Shown piece by piece: positions 18,908 to 28,510 of a stretch of DNA of 33,621 bases. The stretch is from positions 1 to 33,621 of the forward strand of contig LOET01000011.1 in assembly GCA_001515985.1 (NCBI GenBank), read 5' to 3'. The position numbers and the translations under genes were made by a program. Source of the stretch: Sphingomonadales bacterium BRH_c3 (GTDB taxonomy: Bacteria > Pseudomonadota > Alphaproteobacteria > Sphingomonadales > Sphingomonadaceae). The notes beneath the pieces are model-generated. The model worked only from the letters and a program-made list of their open reading frames with translations. It had not been told where the DNA came from and searched no databases. Each line of letters begins with the position of its first letter. Within the stretch, counting starts at the first letter, position 1.

Positions 18908-18933
18908 GGGCTGCGGTGACGGGCTGCGGTGAC
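18908..18933. repeat. perfect 13-bp tandem duplication
   Basis: gggctgcggtgac x2 (18908-18920, 18921-18933). Confidence 0.85.
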
Positions 18934-19038
18934 AGTGCATTTAATTGACGGCAGAGCGCGTCCCGCGCCCCGCGCGGTCGTGCGGATCGATCCAGACGAC
19001 GCTAACGGTATGGCCGTTGAGGCGTGCTGCGCGGCAGA

Positions 19039-21387
19039 TCAGAGCGGGTTGCCGTCCTGGTCGCGGAAGATCTCGCGCCTTCCGACATGGTTGGCCGGCC
19101 CAACCAGCCCCTCGCTCTCCATCCGCTCGATCCATTTGGCTGCGGTGTTGTAGCCCACGCCCATCTGGCGTTGCAGCCATGAGCCCGAAGCCTTCTGGTT
19201 CTCGATCACGATCTGGCACGCCTGACGGTATTTGCGCTCTTCGGGATTGTCGCTGGCGGTGAATTCATCCTCGTAGGAGAAGCCGCCGTCTTCGGGCTCT
19301 TCAGTGACCGCATCGACATATTCGGGCTTGCCCTGAGCGCGCCAGAAATCGGCCACGCGCTCCACCTCGTCATCGCCTACAAAGGGCCCGTGCACGCGGA
19401 TCAGTGCACCGGTATTGGGTTTGTAGAGCATGTCGCCCTTGCCCAGCAGCTGTTCTGCCCCCTGTTCGCCCAGAATGGTGCGGCTGTCGATCCGGCTGGT
19501 CACCTTGAAGCTGATGCGGGTGGGCAAATTGGCCTTGATTACCCCGGTGATGACGTCGACCGATGGGCGCTGCGTCGCCATGATCAGATGGATGCCGGCG
19601 GCGCGCGATTTTTGCGAAAGCCGCTGGATCAGCACTTCGATTTCCTTGCCCACTGTCACCATCAGATCGGCCAGCTCATCGACGATCAGCACGATCTGCG
19701 GCAGCGGTTCGTAATCGAGCTGTTCTTCCTCGAACAGTTCCTCGCCGGTCTCAGGGTCGAATCCGGTTTGAACCCGGCGGCCAAGCGGCTTGCCCTTGGC
19801 GGCAGCCGCCGTGATCTTCTCGTTGAAGGAATTGATGTTGCGCGAATTGACCGAGCTCATCATGCGATAGCGCCGCTCCATCTCCTCGACCGCCCATTTC
19901 AGCGCGCGCACCGATTTGTGAGGTTCGGTAACCACCGGCGAGAGCAGGTGAGGGATGTCATCATAGGTCTTGAGCTCGAGCACCTTGGGATCGATCAGGA
20001 TCAGCCGGCACTCGGCCGGGGTAAAGCGATAGAGCAGCGACAGCAGTATCGCGTTGAGGCCCACCGACTTGCCCGATCCGGTGGTACCCGCGACCAGCAA
20101 ATGCGGCATGGCGGCAAGATCCGCCACGATCGGCTCACCCGCTATATCCTTGCCCAGGATAATCGGCAGATTGCCTTTGGCCTCGGCAAAGGCGGCGCAA
20201 GCGGCCAGTTCCTTGAAGCTGACCATCTGCCTTGCGGTATTGGGCAATTCGATCCCCATTACCGTCCTGCCCGGGATCGGTGACACGCGGGCAGAGATCG
20301 CGCTCATGTTGCGGGCGATGTCTTCTGCCAGGCCAATCACCCGGCTGGCCTTGATGCCGGGGGCAGGCTCAAGCTCGTACATGGTCACCACCGGGCCGGT
20401 GCGCACCGCAGTGATTTCGCCCTTCACATTGAAATCGTCGAGCACATTCTCAAGCAGGCGGGCGTTGCGTTCCAGTGCCATCTTGTCGAGCTTCACACCC
20501 TTGTCCTCGGGCGGGTCGGCCAGCAGGTCGAGGCTGGGCAAATCGAAGCTGGCGAACATATCGCGCTGTCTGGTCTCGGCCAGAACCGCCTTTTTGGGCG
20601 GCGCGGAAGGATCGCTGATTTCCGGTGCGCGCCGCGGAGCAGGCTCTGGTCTGGGATCGGTTACGGGTTTGGTCCGGCGCGCTTTGCCGCGCGCCAGCGC
20701 AATTTGCCCGGAATCATCGCTGATTTCGCGGGTAGCGTGGTGGGGCCTCAACCGGTGCATGAAATCGGGCAGCGTCAGCAGGCTGCGCCAATCGATCGCG
20801 AAGACGCGGGTAGTGAGCGCAATGCCAATCGCCAGGCTTGCCAGCGCCAGACCCAGTGTAACCCAGCCCGATGCCCCTTCGCCGAAGCGCGCAGCCACCG
20901 CTTCAATCGCTGCGGCACCCAGCAGGCCGGACATGCCGCCCATTTGCGCGGGAAGCGTGCTGCCCGGTCCTTCGAACGTCAGGCCCAGCACGCTTGAAAG
21001 CAGGATCATGGCCAGCACCAGCATTGCCAAGGGCAGCCACCAGCGCGTGGTATCGGGCTCATCCTCATGCTCGACATCGCGCCACAATTTGCGCGCGCCA
21101 ATATAGAGAAGCGGCAATAGCAACACCGACGTTATGCCGAAAGTTGCCAGCACCTTATCGGCCACCCATGCCCCGCTCGCGCCCATCCAGTTGCGGATGT
21201 CCTCTCCCGAGGCCGCGGTCGAGCCAGAGGGATCGGTTTGGGTATAGCTCGCCAGGGCGAGGGCGAGGAACAGCATCAGCGCGAGTAACCCGCCGGCACC
21301 GGCCATCTGCGCAGCGCGGCGCATCGAGCGGCGAAACGCCGCGCGCCAATCTGTCGCGCCCTTCTTGCTCATCGCGCGGGTTGCCAT
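19039..21387 (-). CDS. ftsK: DNA translocase FtsK/SpoIIIE
   Basis: 782 aa; N-terminal TM segments; Walker A LVAGTTGSGKSVGLNAIL; DPKVLELKTYDDIPHLLSPVVT; ATQRPSVDVITGVIKANLPTRISF; C-terminal winged-helix gamma domain (SWLQRQMGVGYNTAAKWIERMESEGLVG). Confidence 0.97.
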   Translation of the reverse strand: MATRAMSKKGATDWRAAFRRSMRRAAQMAGAGGLLALMLFLALALASYTQTDPSGSTAASGEDIRNWMGASGAWVADKVLATFGITSVLLLPLLYIGARKLWRDVEHEDEPDTTRWWLPLAMLVLAMILLSSVLGLTFEGPGSTLPAQMGGMSGLLGAAAIEAVAARFGEGASGWVTLGLALASLAIGIALTTRVFAIDWRSLLTLPDFMHRLRPHHATREISDDSGQIALARGKARRTKPVTDPRPEPAPRRAPEISDPSAPPKKAVLAETRQRDMFASFDLPSLDLLADPPEDKGVKLDKMALERNARLLENVLDDFNVKGEITAVRTGPVVTMYELEPAPGIKASRVIGLAEDIARNMSAISARVSPIPGRTVMGIELPNTARQMVSFKELAACAAFAEAKGNLPIILGKDIAGEPIVADLAAMPHLLVAGTTGSGKSVGLNAILLSLLYRFTPAECRLILIDPKVLELKTYDDIPHLLSPVVTEPHKSVRALKWAVEEMERRYRMMSSVNSRNINSFNEKITAAAAKGKPLGRRVQTGFDPETGEELFEEEQLDYEPLPQIVLIVDELADLMVTVGKEIEVLIQRLSQKSRAAGIHLIMATQRPSVDVITGVIKANLPTRISFKVTSRIDSRTILGEQGAEQLLGKGDMLYKPNTGALIRVHGPFVGDDEVERVADFWRAQGKPEYVDAVTEEPEDGGFSYEDEFTASDNPEERKYRQACQIVIENQKASGSWLQRQMGVGYNTAAKWIERMESEGLVGPANHVGRREIFRDQDGNPL

Positions 21388-21464
21388 CGACTTGCCTCCT
21401 GTCGGAACACACCATGAATCCTTGGCGAGTCCCGCGTCAAGAGGCGTGCGGCCAAGCGAGTCCT

Positions 21465-21998
21465 CTATAAGAGCCCGTCAATCGCCGCCCAGCGCGGCCA
21501 ATCGAGTTCCTTTGCACGTTCTGCATTCATACCTCCCAAGGCGATAACCGGCATCTCCGCCTGCAAAGCGAGTGCGTTGAAATGTGATATTCCGAGACAA
21601 GCGCCACCTTTATGGGAACGGGTGGGAAAAACCGGCGAAAGAAATACGCCATCGACCATTGCGCGATTCGCGAGCAAAATCTCCCCTGCGTCATGCGCTG
21701 TGGCGAAGCGAAGCAAACCCGGTCTGTTGCCCAGCTTGCCAGGCGGACCATAGACTCCGTCTGCGCCCCATTCGAAAGCCAAATCGGCGTGGCCTGACAA
21801 TATGGCAAGATGATCGCTCGCACGGGCAATTGAAGCGAGTTGGCGAAACCTCTTGCGGCGCGCCTGATCATTCAGGTGATAGTGGCGAAAGACGAAGCCC
21901 GATCCACGCGGCAGTTGGCGCAGTGCCTCCTCCAGCGCTGCGTCATTGCGCGCGTCCGATATCAGCCAAAGCGCAGGAAGGGCCTGTATCTTCGCCAT
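21465..21998 (-). CDS. ThiE/TenI-like (thiamine phosphate synthase fold) protein, divergent motifs
   Basis: Start ATG at 21998 (MAKIQALPALWLISDAR); VFLSPVFPTRSHKGGACLGISHFNALALQAEMPVIALGGMNAERA is ThiE/TenI-like. The ORF track start (22127) would overlap yggS. Confidence 0.75.
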   Translation of the reverse strand: MAKIQALPALWLISDARNDAALEEALRQLPRGSGFVFRHYHLNDQARRKRFRQLASIARASDHLAILSGHADLAFEWGADGVYGPPGKLGNRPGLLRFATAHDAGEILLANRAMVDGVFLSPVFPTRSHKGGACLGISHFNALALQAEMPVIALGGMNAERAKELDWPRWAAIDGLL

Positions 21999-22020
21999 GG
22001 GGACGCTATAGCGCAGCGCG

Positions 22021-22695
22021 ATGGAAATGGCAGACAATCCGCTCGACCAGGTGCGCGCCAATATCGCCCGCGCTTGCAAGCCCGCGCGCCGCGATCCTGC
22101 GGACATCACCCTGATCGCGGTCAGCAAGACGCAACCGGCCGAACGGATCGTGCCGCTGCTCGAACAGGGGCAGCGGGTATTCGGCGAAAACCGGGTGCAG
22201 GAAGCGCAAGGGAAATGGCCCGCGCTGCGCGAAGCTTATCCCGATGTAGAGCTGCATCTCATCGGCCAGGTGCAATCGAACAAGGCGGAGGAAGCGGTCG
22301 CGCTGTTCGATTGCATCCATGCGCTCGACCGGGCGAGCCTTGTGACTGCATTGGCGAAGGCGATGAACAAGGCTGAGAGGCGCGTGCCGTGCTTTATCCA
22401 GGTCAATATAGGCGAAGAAGAGCAGAAAGGCGGCTGCGCGATCGGCGATCTGCCTCAGCTGATCGAACAGGCGCGGGCGGCGAATATCCCGGTCGCCGGG
22501 CTGATGTGCATCCCGCCTTTCGATATCGAACCCGCGCCCTTCTTTGCGCTGCTGGCAAAACTCGCGGCGGACAATGGACTGGACAGAGATTCGGGCGGCC
22601 TCAGCATGGGGATGAGCAGCGACTATGAAACCGCAGTTATGCTGGGCGCGACGCATGTGCGTGTGGGCACTGCGCTGTTTGGGGATAGGGCCTAA
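22021..22695 (+). CDS. YggS family PLP-homeostasis protein (PLPBP)
   Basis: 224 aa; ITLIAVSKTQPAERI, FGENRVQEAQGKW, LHLIGQVQSNKA, PCFIQVNIGEEEQKGG, LSMGMSSDYETAVMLGATHVRVGTALFG. Confidence 0.95.
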   Translation: MEMADNPLDQVRANIARACKPARRDPADITLIAVSKTQPAERIVPLLEQGQRVFGENRVQEAQGKWPALREAYPDVELHLIGQVQSNKAEEAVALFDCIHALDRASLVTALAKAMNKAERRVPCFIQVNIGEEEQKGGCAIGDLPQLIEQARAANIPVAGLMCIPPFDIEPAPFFALLAKLAADNGLDRDSGGLSMGMSSDYETAVMLGATHVRVGTALFGDRA

Positions 22696-22724
22696 AATGA
22701 AACGGGCGACCCGAAGGCCGCCCG
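22690..22724 (-). terminator. rho-independent terminator for the TonB receptor gene (UUCG tetraloop)
   Basis: Minus strand: CGGGCGGCC-TTCG-GGTCGCCCG-TTTCATTTT. Confidence 0.75.
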
Positions 22725-22747
22725 CTTGTGAGTGCTGGAACGATGCT

Positions 22748-25465
22748 TCAGAACTGGCCGCGCAAGGTCACCCCATAGGTGCGCGGCTCTGCCAGGAAGG
22801 CCGAGAAGGTCTGCTGCGGAGCAACGAAGGACGTGTTGAACGCAACCTGCGTATAATCCTTGTTGAGCAGGTTGTTGGCCCAGAATTCGACTGCCCAGGC
22901 GCGGTCGGGGCCGACTACCCCGACACGGCCGTTGACGATGACATATCCGTCCTGCTCCTTGCCGAACAGCAGGTCGGAACCGGTATTGAAATCATCGGTC
23001 ATGCGGGCGTTGACGAAGAACAGGCCGGTAAGGCCGGAATCACCGATCGGCGGGCTCCAGTTGAGCGAAGCCGTGCCCACCAGTTCCGGTGCGTTCGACA
23101 AATTGTCGCCCGGAAGCAGGCGCAACGCCGGATCAAGCGGCGTGCCGGTGTCATTACCGATCAGATTCTTGCCATAGCTCGTATCCGCGTAGGTGATGCC
23201 AAAGCTCGCCGATAGATCCGGGATCGGTGAAACAGTGGCTTCCAGTTCGAAGCCCTGGGCCACCACGCCAAACTTCACGTCGTCAGTGTCGCAGGCGCCC
23301 GTGGCGGCGCTGGCATCGCGGTCAGCTCCACCAAGATCGGCGCTGCAGCCATTGATGTTCTGCACCAGGAATACCGAGCCATTGAAGGTATTCAGCTGGA
23401 AATTGCTGAACTGCTGGCGGAATGCGGCAATGCTGGCCGAAAAGGCACGGGTTGAATATTTAGCGCCGATTTCAAAGGCGTTGACCGTTTCCTCGTCGAA
23501 CTGAAGATTGGCGGTGTTGAGATTGTTGGCATCAAGGAACAGCGGATTGGCCAGTGCCGAACGATCGAGGTTGAAACCGCCCGCCTTGTAGCCGCGCGAA
23601 TAGCTGGCATAGAGCAGCAGATCGGGATCCACCTTGTACGAAAGCACCGCTGTGCCGGTGAATTCATTCTCACTCCGCTTGTCGTCGATCGAGACACCGT
23701 CAAGCTCGGCGTTCGAATTGCCCTGGCAGGACAGTGCGATCAACCCGCCTGCCAACCCGGCAAGAGGGCCGCCCAGCAACCCGCTCAGCAACGCCCGGTT
23801 CTGCGGACAGAACACGTTGTCATTGGCGAAGGTGGCATCCAGCTTCTTCGATTCATCGGTGTAACGCAGGCCGAGTGTGAGATCGAGCTGGTCAGTGATG
23901 TGGAAGATGTTGTGCGTGAACACAGCGATGCTTTCGCTCTTCTGGTTGAACACGTCACCCGTGCCGCCGACATCGCGCACGTTCGATAGATTGGTGATGC
24001 CCTGAACGATCAGCGGTGTTGCCGCACCAAATGCGCCCGCGCCGCCATTGGCATTTGTCAGGGCAGCGATATTCGCGCCGAAGCAATCGGTCGCACCGGG
24101 ATTGGCCAGCGCCGGATTGATCGCCAGTGCGATGCGGCATGCGGCGAAGGTGCCATACTGCGTGCCGAAACGCAGATTATCGCGCGTTTGCAGCTTCTCA
24201 TTGGTGTAGAAGCCGCCAACCAGCCAGTCGAGCCGACCGCCGAAGGCGCTGCCGTTGAATCGCAGTTCCTGCGTGAAGGTTTCAAAATCGCGCGCGCCGG
24301 CGTTGCGGCCCGGAGCCCGGTACAGGATGTCGACCCCGGTGTAGTCGGTGTCGGAAGCCTGAGTATTGAAATATTCGCGATAGGCGGTGATCGATGTCAT
24401 CGTAACATCGCCAAAGCTCCAGTTGAGCTCGCCCGAAATGCCGTAATCTTCGGTCACCCCGTCATAGCTGCGCCCCTCCGTGGGATAGATAGTGCGCTCG
24501 AACGTGCTCTGTGTGAGCGCCCGCGGATCCTGCCCCAGCGCCAGCAGGATCGGAACGATCGGGTTCGATGTGCTGGTCAGCGCTGGACCGCCCACGGGCC
24601 GGGTGAAAGAGTCCAGGCCGGGGCTCATTCTGGCGAGCGGAGCGAAGTCGGGCTGCACGAAAGTTGCGGCGCAGCAGGCTTCTTCCTTGCGCGAATAATC
24701 GCCGATCAGGTGGAAGCTTATATCGCCAGTCGGTTCGAACAGCGCTTGCGCGCGGATCAGATAGCGGTCGCGATCGTTGACCGTCGTATTGTTGACCGCG
24801 TCCTCGATAAAGCCGTCACGCTCGAAATAGACACCATCGATCCTGGCCGCGATCTTGTCGCTGAGCGGTGCGTTGACGCCAGCCTCGACCCGAATGGCGT
24901 CGAAATTGCCATAGGTAAAGGCGCCATGGCCGCTGAAGACGAATTCGGGAGGTGCGGTGTTGACACTGATCACGCCTGCGCTGGAGTTGCGCCCGCCCAG
25001 CGTACCTTGCGGACCGCGGCGAATTTCGATCGACTCGATCGGCCCAAGCTCGCTGAGCGCATTGCCCGAACGCGAACGATAGACGTTGTCGACAAACACC
25101 ACGACCGAGCTTTCGAGGCCCGGGTTGTCACCCACGGTGCCGATCCCGCGAACGCGGGCAGAGCCATTGGCTTCGTTGCCGGTTGAGGAAACGAGCAGCG
25201 AAGGAGCGATCTGTGTCAGATCGCGGATATCGTTGACCCCCGACTTCTCTAGCACTTCACCCGATACCGCCGATACTGCGATCGGAACATCTGCCAGAGA
25301 CTGTGCGCGGCCTTGTGCCGTAACGATGATCTCGCTTGCGTAAGGGATATCGCCAGCTTCATCCTGTGCTGTTCCGGCGTTGTCCTGCGCCATAGCCGCC
25401 GGGGCAAGCGCCATTCCAGCGCCCAGCATTGCCAGCGCAGAAAGCGAACTGAATCTATGGATCAT
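22748..25465 (-). CDS. TonB-dependent outer-membrane receptor
   Basis: 905 aa; signal peptide; plug domain (SEIIVTAQGRAQSLADVPIAVSAVSGEVLEKSG...RRGPQGTLGGRNSSAGVISV); C-terminal TonB barrel ending in ...YGVTLRGQF. Confidence 0.95.
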   Translation of the reverse strand: MIHRFSSLSALAMLGAGMALAPAAMAQDNAGTAQDEAGDIPYASEIIVTAQGRAQSLADVPIAVSAVSGEVLEKSGVNDIRDLTQIAPSLLVSSTGNEANGSARVRGIGTVGDNPGLESSVVVFVDNVYRSRSGNALSELGPIESIEIRRGPQGTLGGRNSSAGVISVNTAPPEFVFSGHGAFTYGNFDAIRVEAGVNAPLSDKIAARIDGVYFERDGFIEDAVNNTTVNDRDRYLIRAQALFEPTGDISFHLIGDYSRKEEACCAATFVQPDFAPLARMSPGLDSFTRPVGGPALTSTSNPIVPILLALGQDPRALTQSTFERTIYPTEGRSYDGVTEDYGISGELNWSFGDVTMTSITAYREYFNTQASDTDYTGVDILYRAPGRNAGARDFETFTQELRFNGSAFGGRLDWLVGGFYTNEKLQTRDNLRFGTQYGTFAACRIALAINPALANPGATDCFGANIAALTNANGGAGAFGAATPLIVQGITNLSNVRDVGGTGDVFNQKSESIAVFTHNIFHITDQLDLTLGLRYTDESKKLDATFANDNVFCPQNRALLSGLLGGPLAGLAGGLIALSCQGNSNAELDGVSIDDKRSENEFTGTAVLSYKVDPDLLLYASYSRGYKAGGFNLDRSALANPLFLDANNLNTANLQFDEETVNAFEIGAKYSTRAFSASIAAFRQQFSNFQLNTFNGSVFLVQNINGCSADLGGADRDASAATGACDTDDVKFGVVAQGFELEATVSPIPDLSASFGITYADTSYGKNLIGNDTGTPLDPALRLLPGDNLSNAPELVGTASLNWSPPIGDSGLTGLFFVNARMTDDFNTGSDLLFGKEQDGYVIVNGRVGVVGPDRAWAVEFWANNLLNKDYTQVAFNTSFVAPQQTFSAFLAEPRTYGVTLRGQF

Positions 25466-25493
25466 TTCCGTCTCCTCTCAAAAACTTGCCGGT

Positions 25494-25521
25494 ATGATAA
25501 GTTAACGGTAGCCCGATGCAA
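25494..25521 (-). promoter_or_regulatory. candidate sigma70-type promoter of TonB receptor gene
   Basis: Minus strand TTGCAT-N16-TATCAT, about 28 nt upstream of the ATG. Confidence 0.4.
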
Positions 25522-25607
25522 CCGGCATGCCGCACCCACAGGATGCAATTCGCAGGCCGGTATCGTTTTTGCCACACCTGCCTGGCCACAGCTGCCCGCA
25601 CCCCCGT

Positions 25608-28367
25608 TCAGGCTTGTTCGAGCTGCCTTTGGCGCGTGTCACTTGCGGCATAGAGCAGGCGTTGCTCGATTTCGGCGAGCCGGTCTGCCGCGGTAATCTT
25701 GTCGCCGGTCAGATCGGTCACGTAGAAGGTATCAGCCGCGCGCTCGCCGTATGAGGTGATATGCGCGGACTGGACCACAAGATTGCTTTCGAACAGTGCG
25801 CGTGCGAGCCGATTGAGCAATGCCGGGCGGTCCCGCGCATTGACTTCGATGACCGTGAAACGGTTCGAGGCATTGTTGTCATAGGTAACGCGCGGCGCAA
25901 CATCGAAGGTTCCCGCGCGGCTGCGTGGCAGCGGACGCGCCGCCAGCTTTGGCACCAGCTCGATCCGGTTGGCGAGCGCGTCACCGATCGATTTGCGCAG
26001 CCGTTCCAATTGCCCTTCTTCACAGAACGGCATGCCAAGCGGGTCCTGCACCAGGAAATTGTCGACCGCCCAGCCCGACCGCGCGGTATGAATACGCGCG
26101 TCGATGATGTTCGCGCCAGCCAGCGCGATGCCCCCGGCAATACGATAGAACAGGCCGGGGTGGTCGGCGGCGATCACACTGACCAAAGTGGCTCCGCGTT
26201 CCGGGTCGAATTCGCACTCGATCGAAAGGTGTTCCTCGACCAGTCGCGCCGCATCATATTGCACCAGATTGCGCGCGATCATGGCTTCGGGTTCGGCGAT
26301 CCAATAGGAATCGTCGAGCAGCGCACCGACTTCCTCGACCAGATTCGCCTTGTCGCCCAGTAATTCGCGCACAGCCTCGCGCTTTGCCGCCACGCGCTGG
26401 CGGCGCCCCTCGCGCATATGGCCCAGCCGCAGGCGTTCTTGTGCGGCATCGTAAAGCTCGCCCAGCAATTGCCGCTTCCAGCTGTTCCACGTGCCCGGCC
26501 CCACCGCGCGGATATCGACCGCAGTTAGCATCACGAGATTGCGCAGGCGCTCTAGGCTTTGCACTTCGCCCACGAAGTCCTCGATCGTCTTGGGATCGGT
26601 CAGATCGCGCTTGAAGGCGGTCGCGCTCATCAGCAGGTGTTGCCGCACCAGCCAGGCGATGAGATCGGTTTCGTTTTCGCTCAGGCCCAAACGTGGGCAC
26701 AATTCACGCGCGACCTCCGCCCCCAGTACCGAATGATCGCCGCCGCGCCCCTTGGCGATATCGTGCAGCAGCACCGCGACATAAAGCGCACGGCGTGAAT
26801 TGATGCGGTGGATCAGCCGCGCTGAGCACGGATGGTCGGCATTGAGTTCACCCTTCTCGATCCGGCTCAATAGCCCGATGGCGCGGATCGTATGCTCATC
26901 GACGGTGTAGTGATGATACATGTCGAACTGCATCTGCGCATTGACCCGGCCGAAATCGGGTATGAAGCGGCCAAATACCCCCGCTTCGTTCATCCAGCGC
27001 AGCACCGTTTCGGGATCGTTGCGGCCCGCAAGCAACTCGAGGAACAGCGCATTGGCCTGCGGGTCCTCGCGCACATCGGATCTGATCAGCGCGCTGTCGC
27101 GATCAGCCAGGCGCATGGTTTCAGGGTGGATCTCCAGACTGTTGGCTTCAGCCAGCTGGAAGATTTCGATCAGCCGCACCGGATCCTGGCGAAACCAGTC
27201 ATCCGATGGCGCCGCGATCTTGCCGCCAAATACGCGGTAGCCTTTCAGCAGGCGCGATTTCTGCGCCCAGCCGGCAAAGAAGCCCTTGCGCGCCCGCTTG
27301 CCTGCAAATTCATTGTCGAGATGCGAGAGGAACACGCCGGTCAGGCTGCCCACCCGCTTGGCCTGGAGGAAATAGAACTGCATGAAGCGTTCGACCGCGC
27401 TTTTGCCGGGGCGGTCGGCGAAATTCATTCGTGCGGCAACTTCGCGTTGCAAGTCGAAGGTCAGCCGGTCTTCCGGGCGCCCGGTGATGATGTGCATGTG
27501 GCACCGCACCGCCAGCAGGAAGCCCTCGGCGCGGCGGAAGCTGCGGTATTCGGGCCGCGTCAGCAGGCCGACATCGACCAGCTCGGCGGCGCTGCGCACC
27601 CGGTGAATATACTTGCCGATCCAGTACAGCGTCTGCAGATCGCGCAGGCCGCCCTTGCCTTCCTTGATATTGGGCTCGACCACATAACGGCTGTCCCCCA
27701 TCCGTTTATGGCGGGCATTGCGCTCTGCCAGCTTTTCGCTGAGGAATTGCCGCTCGCTGCCCTTGACAACATCGGCCCAGAAACGGGCACTGGCTTCCTC
27801 GTCGAGCTTGCGGTCGCCCCAGATGAACCGGCTTTCGAGCAGCGCAGTGCGGATGGTCAGATCCTCGCGCGCCATGCGGATAGTGTCATCTACAGTGCGG
27901 CTCGAGTGCCCCACTTTCAGGCCCAGGTCCCACAGGTAATAGAGCATTGCCTCAATCACCTGCTCGCACCACGGCGCACGCCTGGTCGGTGTGATAAAGG
28001 CGATATCGACGTCTGAATGAGGCGCCATTTCAGCCCGGCCGTATCCTCCCACCGCCAGGATCGCGAGCCGTTCAGCACGGCTACGATTGGCCACCGGGTA
28101 GACGTGCTCGGTTACGTGATCGTGCACCACGCGCACGATCTGATCGATCAGGAACGATTGCGCGCCGGTGCATTCGTGCCCGGCGGATGGTCTTTCCTCA
28201 AGACGACGGGCTATCTCGGCGCGACCTGTGTCGAGCGCGTCGCGCAGCAGCTTGACGATCTGCGGGCGCGCCTTTTCACCCTTGTCGGAGGCGAGCGCGT
28301 CGATCGCTTCGGCAAGCGCACGGCGATCGATAATCGCCCGCTGGTTTGTGACCTTGGGGGAACTCAA
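25608..28367 (-). CDS. glnD: [protein-PII] uridylyltransferase/uridylyl-removing enzyme
   Basis: 919 aa; nucleotidyltransferase LAVGGYGRAEMAPHSDVDIAF; HD domain VLLHDIAKGRGGDHSVLGAEVA; two C-terminal ACT domains. Confidence 0.97.
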   Translation of the reverse strand: MSSPKVTNQRAIIDRRALAEAIDALASDKGEKARPQIVKLLRDALDTGRAEIARRLEERPSAGHECTGAQSFLIDQIVRVVHDHVTEHVYPVANRSRAERLAILAVGGYGRAEMAPHSDVDIAFITPTRRAPWCEQVIEAMLYYLWDLGLKVGHSSRTVDDTIRMAREDLTIRTALLESRFIWGDRKLDEEASARFWADVVKGSERQFLSEKLAERNARHKRMGDSRYVVEPNIKEGKGGLRDLQTLYWIGKYIHRVRSAAELVDVGLLTRPEYRSFRRAEGFLLAVRCHMHIITGRPEDRLTFDLQREVAARMNFADRPGKSAVERFMQFYFLQAKRVGSLTGVFLSHLDNEFAGKRARKGFFAGWAQKSRLLKGYRVFGGKIAAPSDDWFRQDPVRLIEIFQLAEANSLEIHPETMRLADRDSALIRSDVREDPQANALFLELLAGRNDPETVLRWMNEAGVFGRFIPDFGRVNAQMQFDMYHHYTVDEHTIRAIGLLSRIEKGELNADHPCSARLIHRINSRRALYVAVLLHDIAKGRGGDHSVLGAEVARELCPRLGLSENETDLIAWLVRQHLLMSATAFKRDLTDPKTIEDFVGEVQSLERLRNLVMLTAVDIRAVGPGTWNSWKRQLLGELYDAAQERLRLGHMREGRRQRVAAKREAVRELLGDKANLVEEVGALLDDSYWIAEPEAMIARNLVQYDAARLVEEHLSIECEFDPERGATLVSVIAADHPGLFYRIAGGIALAGANIIDARIHTARSGWAVDNFLVQDPLGMPFCEEGQLERLRKSIGDALANRIELVPKLAARPLPRSRAGTFDVAPRVTYDNNASNRFTVIEVNARDRPALLNRLARALFESNLVVQSAHITSYGERAADTFYVTDLTGDKITAADRLAEIEQRLLYAASDTRQRQLEQA

Positions 28368-28389
28368 GCCGGTTCTCTGCCTCGCTGCT

Positions 28390-28450
28390 AGAGCCTGATC
28401 GTGTGAGATTGAAGCGCTTCGGTTTCGATCTCACACGTGCATCAGGCTCT
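28390..28450. repeat. long intergenic inverted repeat (palindromic element, part A)
   Basis: agagcctgat (28390-28399) pairs with atcaggctct (28441-28450); cgtgtgagat (28400-28409) pairs with atctcacacg (28428-28437); inner 10-bp palindrome gaagcgcttc (28411-28420). Confidence 0.9.
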
Positions 28451-28466
28451 TATCAATATGATGAGA

Positions 28467-28509
28467 CCTTGATTCACGTTTCAGTTGATTCCGCCTGAAA
28501 CGATCAAGG
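28467..28509. repeat. intergenic inverted repeat (palindromic element, part B)
   Basis: ccttgat/atcaagg outer arms (28467-28473, 28503-28509) and cgtttcag/ctgaaacg inner arms (28477-28484, 28495-28502). Confidence 0.9.
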
Positions 28510-28510
28510 C

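Noticed and set aside
18941-19219. 92-aa minus-strand ORF ending RLNGHTVSVVWIDPHDRAGRGTRSAVN, considered as a gene remnant
   Set aside because: Mostly out-of-frame with the 3' end of ftsK; no recognisable family, so not supportable as a pseudogene.
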